DNA of 64,000 nucleotides from contig NC_084815.1 in NCBI RefSeq assembly GCF_963583255.1, positions 1,984,001 to 2,048,000 of the forward strand. Direction: 5' to 3'. This stretch comes from Pyrus communis (taxonomy: Eukaryota > Streptophyta > Magnoliopsida > Rosales > Rosaceae). Position numbers and translations under genes: made by a program. Below are positions 57,760-64,000 of this stretch, piece by piece (position 1 is the stretch's first letter; the number at the start of each line of letters is the position of its first letter). The notes beneath the pieces were generated by a model. The model made no database searches. It saw only the letters and a list, made by a program, of their open reading frames with translations, and was not told where the DNA came from.

Positions 57760-58714
57760 GTAGGAAATGTTAGATTTAATAGTGTAGTTATCAGTGTATA
57801 GCTTTGAATTACTTTGTTAGGGCGTGTTGACTTACAGGGAACATGAATTGAAATCATTTTGATCATTGAGTTTTTAATGTAAACTACAATACGGGTATGA
57901 GAAGCATTTCATTTCTTTAACTTCCCATGTGTTTATTAACAACCTTTAAAAAGTAATCTCTGAGTTGTTTGCATAGCCAAACTGTGCGACACTTGATGTG
58001 CTTTGACGAAAATTTTAACAAAAATTAATAGAGGTAGCACATCCATACTAAAATAAGGTAGTGCATTTAGTAATGAAATTTCTCCAATGCACATTAAAAA
58101 TGCATATTTAAGTTACATATCTAAACAAGAGCCGTTAGATTCCGTTAAGTCAGATAATCCAATGACTTTTGTTCAAATGTGTAATTTAAATGTATACTAA
58201 AGAAAGCATCGAGTTAGTAAATGGTCCAAAGAAAATACTTTGGTTGGCATTTGCATATCGTCCAGTTCCTCTCCAAAACAAAAACAAAAATAAATGGGCT
58301 TGGGTCGTTGTCTTTGAGGTGTGGGTCAAAAGCCCAATTCAATATCTATTCCCTCATTCTGCTATTCTCCACCAGTTTTTAGTTCAGCAAAACCCCAAAT
58401 TAACAAAATTAGGGTTTCTCACTTCACTCTGCTCTGCTTTCTAGAAGGGACCTGGAAAGAAATCCATCCAATTGAAGAGTCTGCAGAACCCATTTTTGCT
58501 CGCTTATGATCCCAACAATTAGAGTAAGATCCAATTCTTCTGGGTGCAATAATTGTGACGGTAAAGTGTATACACCACTACTTTTCTTCGGTTTGGTTCA
58601 ATGTGTAAAGTTCCCAAGTTAATTGGAGTTTTAGTGTCGATTTCTCATTGCATTGTTGTATGAACTGAAAACCCGAATTTTGTTGCAAAATCCAAAAGTT
58701 GCAAGGTAGATTTT
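57760..58714 (+). promoter_or_regulatory. upstream region of F-box copy 3
   Basis: The last 400 bp (58280-58714) are matched, diverged, by 61090-61381: AAAACCCCAAATTAACAAAA, TAGGGTTTCTC, CTCTGCTCTGCTTTCTAGA and GGGACCTGG. This is probably promoter plus 5' UTR of the F-box family. Nothing coding is supported further upstream. Confidence 0.5.
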
Positions 58715-60302
58715 ATGGAGCACAAGCATACGTTAATGGGTACTGCAAGTTTTGAAGGCGAAGGTGTAGGAGCTTGTACTGAGAGTGTGATGGACAGGTT
58801 CAGTAATCTTCCAAAGGAATTTTCCCATCTCACTCTTTCATTCATTAATATAAAAAACCTCACTCGTTTCAGCTGTGTGTCGAAAAGATGCAGAGAGCTT
58901 TTCCCGTCAACTCGGTCATTGAATTTTTGTGGATTTTCATCGGCAGAGACAGCCACATGTGAGCTGAGCTTTCCCCGTCAACTCAGTCCTTTAGTCTTTT
59001 TAGGAAGCACCGTGCTTCTGTGCGAATGAGAATTTTCGAGTGGTCGCGTGGATTCAAAATGGTGTAATATTGAAGAGCTTTTTCTTGATGTAAGTTTACA
59101 TGATTGGGAGGACCGGGTAACATTTCCCTCATGCACCTTTCTTTCTGCATCGTTGAGGTCATTAAATGTGGTGCAGCTGATGGGTATGTATATTAAAACA
59201 CCCTCGTTTGCCTTTTCCTCTAATCCCAGTTGATTGGAGTTGGGAATATTGATGCTATAGACGAGTCGTTTTTCAAATGGATCTCGTGTTCCTGCAAATG
59301 CGTCAAGGAATTATCTCTTAGAGAAATTAGGGATACGAAGCATCACGATTGAAAGCTCATCTTTGGAGAGATTTGATTTTTTTGAACCCTATTGGTCTCA
59401 AATCTGTCATTTCACTGGAACCTGAAGTAGATGACTTTGAAAACATGTTTGTGGTTCTTCGTAGTGTACGCACGGTTGAAGTTCTTAGTCTATATATATG
59501 AATCAACCGTTAAGGTAAATGGAACCATCCTCTGGACTCAATTTTTATTTGTTGCAAAAACTAGATAATCTGCAATTTGGAAGGACTAAAGTTTTATTTT
59601 TTTTCCTCGTTTGGGAACAGTAGAAGTAGGTAATTTATGTTTCTTACGTATCAGTGTTATTCGAAACTTTGTTTGATGATCATTAATCATTATGATCTCG
59701 CTAACTAGAATAAATATTAACCTTTATGTTTGAAGTTTGTGGTTAAAAGAATGCAGGTAAACTGAGAAATATGATATAGCTTTTAACCGTATAACATTGC
59801 AGGCTCTGTTCAGGGAAGGATCCACGCCTGTTCAGTTCGATAATCTTTTTGATTTGGACATGAGTATTCGGAGCTTTTCTGATGAGCTCGTTCCTGCAGT
59901 GGTCTTTCTTTTAAGAGGAATGCCCAATTTGTGTACTTTATATATAGGTGAACAACCAAGGCTTAGTGATCCTGAATCTGATGTAAGTTAAGTCTATGTT
60001 TTTCTTTTTCAATATTTTATTTGGTATCCTTTTTTCTTTTTCTTTTTCTTTTTTGGAAAATTTCAATTGAGTTGCTTGTTGATATCTTTCTTTTGCAGGC
60101 ATCTAGGTTTGATATGGAATACTGGAAGTTACAAAATCTGGATTTTATTCATCACATTGAGGAGGTTACCGTAGATCTTTTCGATGGGTCTAATTGGATT
60201 GTGTTTGCAAGGTATATAATCGAGAATGCCAAGAACCTATAACAAATGGTCATAAGTCATTTACCTGAGCAATGTGATGTTAGACAGAAGCTAATTGAAG
60301 TA
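58715..60302 (+). pseudogene. F-box/LRR/FBD pseudogene, copy 3
   Basis: ATG 58715 opens MEHKHTLMGT and a recognisable F-box (MDRFSNLPKEFSHLTLSFI, CVSKRCRELFPSTRSLNF). The frame breaks near 58960-59030 and again at 59230, and much of the LRR part is deleted (exon 1 spans only to about 59515, against 1,020 bp in copy 2). Exon 2 (59803-59982) is intact at 180 bp, with good acceptor and donor (ALFREGSTPVQFDNLFDL and following). Exon 3 starts at 60099 (DMEYWKLQNLDFIHHIEEV) but stops at TAA 60239-60241 in the middle of the FBD, after IENAKNL. Homology continues to about 60300. The short retained exons show it was once a full gene. Confidence 0.85.
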
Positions 60303-60589
60303 AGATGATGATGCTTTGACAGTGTAAGATCTTTATACTAAGGTTTTGATATTCGAGATTCAATGTTCGAGATTTCAGTGTTTGAGATTCAACATGTTTA
60401 CTGAGAAATAAATTTTGTTGCTGACGCTTGTTGTATTTAGTTTGTAACTCTCCCAAGGTTGCATAGCTCAAGTTATCGTTTGAGAATGAATAGTTAGGAC
60501 TCTCTAAGGGAGGCACTTTGTAAGTTTTTATTTCAATCACAAATAAAAATCCGCAACATGGTCCTGAGCATCTAGAATTAGAGACGGCA

Positions 60590-60985
60590 ACTTATAGGCT
60601 TGGCAAATGACTCGTGTTTGTTGTGTTTGTGTTATTCTCGTTATCTTAACGGGCCGTGTCAAGTCCAACTTGTTATCTTAACAGGTTCTTAACAGATGAC
60701 CCAATGACAACTCGATTGGTTAATGGGACATGTCGTTTCGTGTCAGGTTAACAGGTCATGCAAGAAATTGCCTAGGCTAATGTTTAGATATGAAAAATAG
60801 TATCTTTATCGAATTGTTAACAGGTGACTTGATAACCATCTGAAATGATAATTGGTTCTTAACGGGCTACCCGATAACAACGTGACTCGTTAACAGGTTA
60901 GACCCAAAATCCGTTATTTCCGCGTTGTTTCGTGTTAGATTAACGAATTGTGTAAAAATTACCAGGCTTATTAGCTTGTATAGAA
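60590..60985. mobile_element. probable DNA-transposon remnant with TTAACAGG repeats
   Basis: Ends AGGCTTGGCAAATGACTCGT and ACCAGGCTTATT are loosely inverted. The interior repeats TTAACAGGT, TTAACGGG and CGTGTYAGGTTAAC at least eight times. I associate AGGCCTGGCAA ends with plant DNA elements. Boundaries and TSD are not clear. Confidence 0.4.
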
Positions 60986-61089
60986 TGAATTCATCATCAC
61001 CTTACTGAACCAAATTACACTCCGGGGCATCATTTTTTGGAGCCCAACACTAGAAAACCATCATCAGTGGGCCAAAATAGGGCTCTAAA

Positions 61090-61381
61090 TCAAGGACCCC
61101 ATTTTAGAGCCCAACCCACAATCCACTCCCTCGTTCCTTTTGCAAAATAAAACCCCAAATGAACAAAATTAGGTTTCTCAATCTCTCTGCTCCGCTTCTA
61201 GAGGGACCTGGAAAATTGGCAATTCATTGAAGTACACATGAGGAAGCTTGAATTCTATTGGGTACAAGAATGGTACGTACAACTACTTTCATAAATTATG
61301 GTTTAGTATTTTTAGTGTTGGATTTTCCCTTCCATTGCTGTATAATTTAAAATCCAATTTCTTCTGCAAAACCCACAATTT
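61090..61381 (+). pseudogene. 5' relic of a fourth F-box copy
   Basis: Matches the leader of copy 3 (about 58380-58680): AAAACCCCAAATGAACAAAA, TTCTAGAGGGACCTGGAAA, and TTCTGCAAAACCCACAATT just where the pre-ATG sequence of copy 3 reads GCAAAATCCAAAAGTTGCAA. The coding region never appears; a copia remnant follows from about 61382. Confidence 0.6.
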
Positions 61382-64000
61382 AGATGTCAACCATGTTCTA
61401 GTTATGAAGAAAAATCTTCTCTTAGTGGTGCAGTTAACATCATTAGGAAATTATGTCTTGTTTGGTTCACGAGATGTGAAGGTGTATCGACACCTTAAGG
61501 TCTCAGGGATGCCAACAATGGAAGGACAACGACTGCAGTTTGTCTATGTAATGTCAACAAAAACTGTGCAGACAAGATAAGGAAGAATGAAACAACAAAT
61601 GGCACATGAGGTTGGGTCACATTAGCTATCATAAGCTAGAAATGATGATGAAGAAGTCAATGCTTAAGGGGCTAACTCAGCTTGATGGGAGAATATACAC
61701 GGTTTGTGTAGGATTCCAATATGGTAAAACACATCAACGACCATACTAGGAGTCAAAGTTCAAGCAAAAGAACCATTAGAGTTAGTCCACTTTGATGTGT
61801 TCGGGCCCATCAAGCAACCGTTGATAAGCGGGATGCAGTACATGGTGACATTCATTGATGACTTCTCCAGGTACATGTGGGTTTTCTTTATGAAAGAAAA
61901 ATCTAACACATTTCCAAAGTTTAAAGAGTTTAGAGAGATAGTCAAAGGAGAAGTGGGAAAGAAGATCTATTGCCTACGTACATATAATGGAGAAGAATAT
62001 ATCTCCAATGAGTTTTCCCAGTACCTACAAGATTGTCCAATATGTCATTAGTTCACTTGTGCCAACACACCACCACAAAATGGAGTAGTAGAAAGAAAGA
62101 ACCATATCTTGCAGAAATTTGTCGAAATATGCTACATGCGAATAATCTACTAGGAAGGTTTTGGGCTAAACCCATGAAAATTGCATCTTATGTGATCAAT
62201 AGGCTTCCTCAACCAAGGTTAGAATTTGTTTCGCCCTTTGAGAAATTGTAGGATATAAAACCTACAATTCGTTACTTTTGAGTATACGGCTGTATGTTCT
62301 ACATATTTTCTCCAAGTCATTTTATGCAGCAAGTTTGGTAAGAAAGCAGTCAGATGTATCTTTGTGGGATACGACAGCCAGAGAAAATGATGGAAATGTT
62401 GTGATCCTACGACTAGACGGTGTTACACATCACAAGATGCGGTGTTTGATGAACCATTTTCTTGGTGTCCTAAAAAAATGAGGTATTTCCTAACTCGAGA
62501 GAGAAATTAAAGATAAGTTGCAGCAGAAGATGGGGGAGCAAATTGCTCAAATCCAAGCAAGTTATGATGAGAACGACGATTCATCTAATGGTGATGATGT
62601 TGAGCAAGAAGTACCTTAAAATCTTTGGCAAACTGGTGTGTGTCAATAAGTAAGAAAGGTTAGACCTAGTGAAGTGGAAGTATCAACCCACAATCATAAC
62701 TAAAGAGAGTTAACAAGAATACGAAAACCAAATCCTAAATATGCCAACGTTGTCATAGTTAAAGGAGTGAAAAAGAATTTGAGACGCTTGAAGAAGCATC
62801 ACAAAGTTTTGAATGGATAAGAGTTATGAGAGAATAAGTCAGTGCTTAAGCAAAATTAGACTTAGGCTTTGGTGCCAAAGCCAAGAGATGTGAAACCCAT
62901 ATCCTGCAAATGGGTGTACAAGATATAGTGTCGTCCTAATGGTTCAGTCGAGAGGTACAAGGATTAGTTGGTGGTATGAGACTTCTCTTAGCAGTAGGGA
63001 CTAGACTATGGTGAAACATTTAGTCTAGTGGCAAAGTTTACGACTATATGAGTATTACTTACGCTTGCAGCCAACAAAGATTGGAACTTGTACCAGATGG
63101 ATGTGAAAAATGCTTTCTTGCATGGAGAGTTAGAGCGGAGATCAACATGAATCAACCAAGAAGATTCGAGAACAAGACTCATCCTGAATATGTGCTCTAG
63201 CTAAGGAAAGCACTCTACGTCTGAAAACAAGCACTAAAGGCATGGTATGTAAGATTGCAGAAATTTTAACACAAGTGGTTACTCTGTGGCGCATGCAGAT
63301 TTCGGTTTACTTGTCAAAACTAATGGACGGAAGTTAGTTGTTGTGTTAGTGTACAGGGATGAAATCACTGATGATGACAAGGCAAAAATTCATCGAACAA
63401 ATATAAATTTGTCAGTTCGCTTTCAAATGAAAGAATTAGGACAACTCAAGCACTTCCTTGGGTTAGAGGTCGATCGCACACAAAAAGGGATATTTATGCA
63501 AAAGATTTGTTTGAAATTTTGGGATGCTTGAATGCTAGCCAATCTTAACACTGGCAAAACCCAATATATGTTTAGATGTGTGCACATGAAAGCAAAGACT
63601 TAGAAGACGCAACAATGTATCAACAATTAGTAGACAGTTTGATCTACCTAACTCTGCTTCGACCTAACATTTCTTATACAGTATTGTTGTGATAAGTTGG
63701 TACATGCTAAATCCAAATAAGCCTCATCAAGAAGTGGTTGGCGAATATTGAGATATGTAAAAAGAGTACAATTGACTATGGTCTCTTCTACAAGAAAGGT
63801 GAAGACTATAAGCTGGTTGGCTGTTGTGACATCGATTTTGCAGGAGATCAACCACTTGGTATGTCTTCAAAATTGGTTCTGGAGTAGTGTCGTGGTGCAA
63901 TAAAAAATAGCCAACGGTATCTTTGTCAAAGCAGAGTATAGGACAACATTAATGGCAGCTTACGAGATAACATGTGTGGTACAGTTAATGAATTATATAT
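61382..64000 (+). pseudogene. decayed copia pol, continuing past the window end
   Basis: Broken frames in copia order: end of gag/protease region (SRDVKVYRHLKVSGMPTME), integrase ([20 protein letters not shown] near 61780, then [19 protein letters not shown]), reverse transcriptase (MDVKNAFLHGELE-like near 63100; [11 protein letters not shown] where YVDD is expected, near 63340; [18 protein letters not shown] near 63425) and the start of RNase H (about 63810-64000). Many stops and frameshifts; much older than the element at 37263. No LTR is seen at its left edge, and the right end lies outside the window. Confidence 0.85.

Noticed and set aside
1..64000. tRNA genes and organelle-DNA insertions
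   Set aside because: Scanning by eye found only tRNA-like SINE heads (box-B words with poly-A tails) and no stretch recognisable as chloroplast or mitochondrial genes. A tRNA-finder run would settle this.

Overview
The window is nuclear DNA from a dicot plant: AT-rich and gene-poor, with genes split by short GT-AG introns, and transposable elements of nearly every plant class nested in one another. The repeat content (a 5S-bearing Cassandra-type LTR, short TTAACGAAAA-type MITEs, SINEs ending in a poly-A tail) fits Rosaceae, perhaps apple or pear. That assignment is an inference from remembered repeat families, not a search.

Layout. 0-10 kb: an F-box/LRR/FBD cluster with a dead copy (1176-3811, carrying a frameshift, a nonsense codon and a hAT element in exon 2), an intact three-exon copy (6397-8632) and an exon-2 scrap (about 9260-9367). 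10-16 kb: intergenic DNA with three delimited DNA transposons or MITEs and a SINE. 15.8-19.3 kb: an eleven-exon RGLG-type copine/RING ubiquitin ligase whose 5' exon region is tandemly duplicated. 22.5-24 kb and 51.1-52.5 kb: two DUF247 genes on the minus strand. 24.4-28 kb: a hAT transposase scrap, a nested long-TIR MITE and a decayed copia element. 27.9-43.1 kb: a tandem duplication of about 4.5 kb. Its second copy has grown to nearly 11 kb by gaining a SINE, a MITE and a complete copia LTR retrotransposon (37263-41828); the first copy keeps the empty sites. 43.4-48.06 kb: a candidate Helitron holding an inverted Cassandra dimer with its own TSD and an unrecognised seven-exon gene with an intact reading frame (45236-46921). 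48-50 kb: a KNL2-like SANTA exon in otherwise unrecognised sequence. 54.6-57.6 kb: a small-hairpin array, a long-TIR MITE and a GGT-rich minisatellite. 58.2-61.4 kb: a second F-box locus (one dead copy and one 5' relic). 61.4-64 kb: a decayed copia element that runs off the window.

Probable working host genes are the RGLG ligase, F-box copy 2, the two DUF247 genes and possibly the seven-exon gene. F-box/FBD proteins and RGLG are both ubiquitin-system components, but nothing here shows that they act together. The window reads as a birth-and-death gene cluster in which duplications, with and without insertions, allow several transposition events to be ordered in time.
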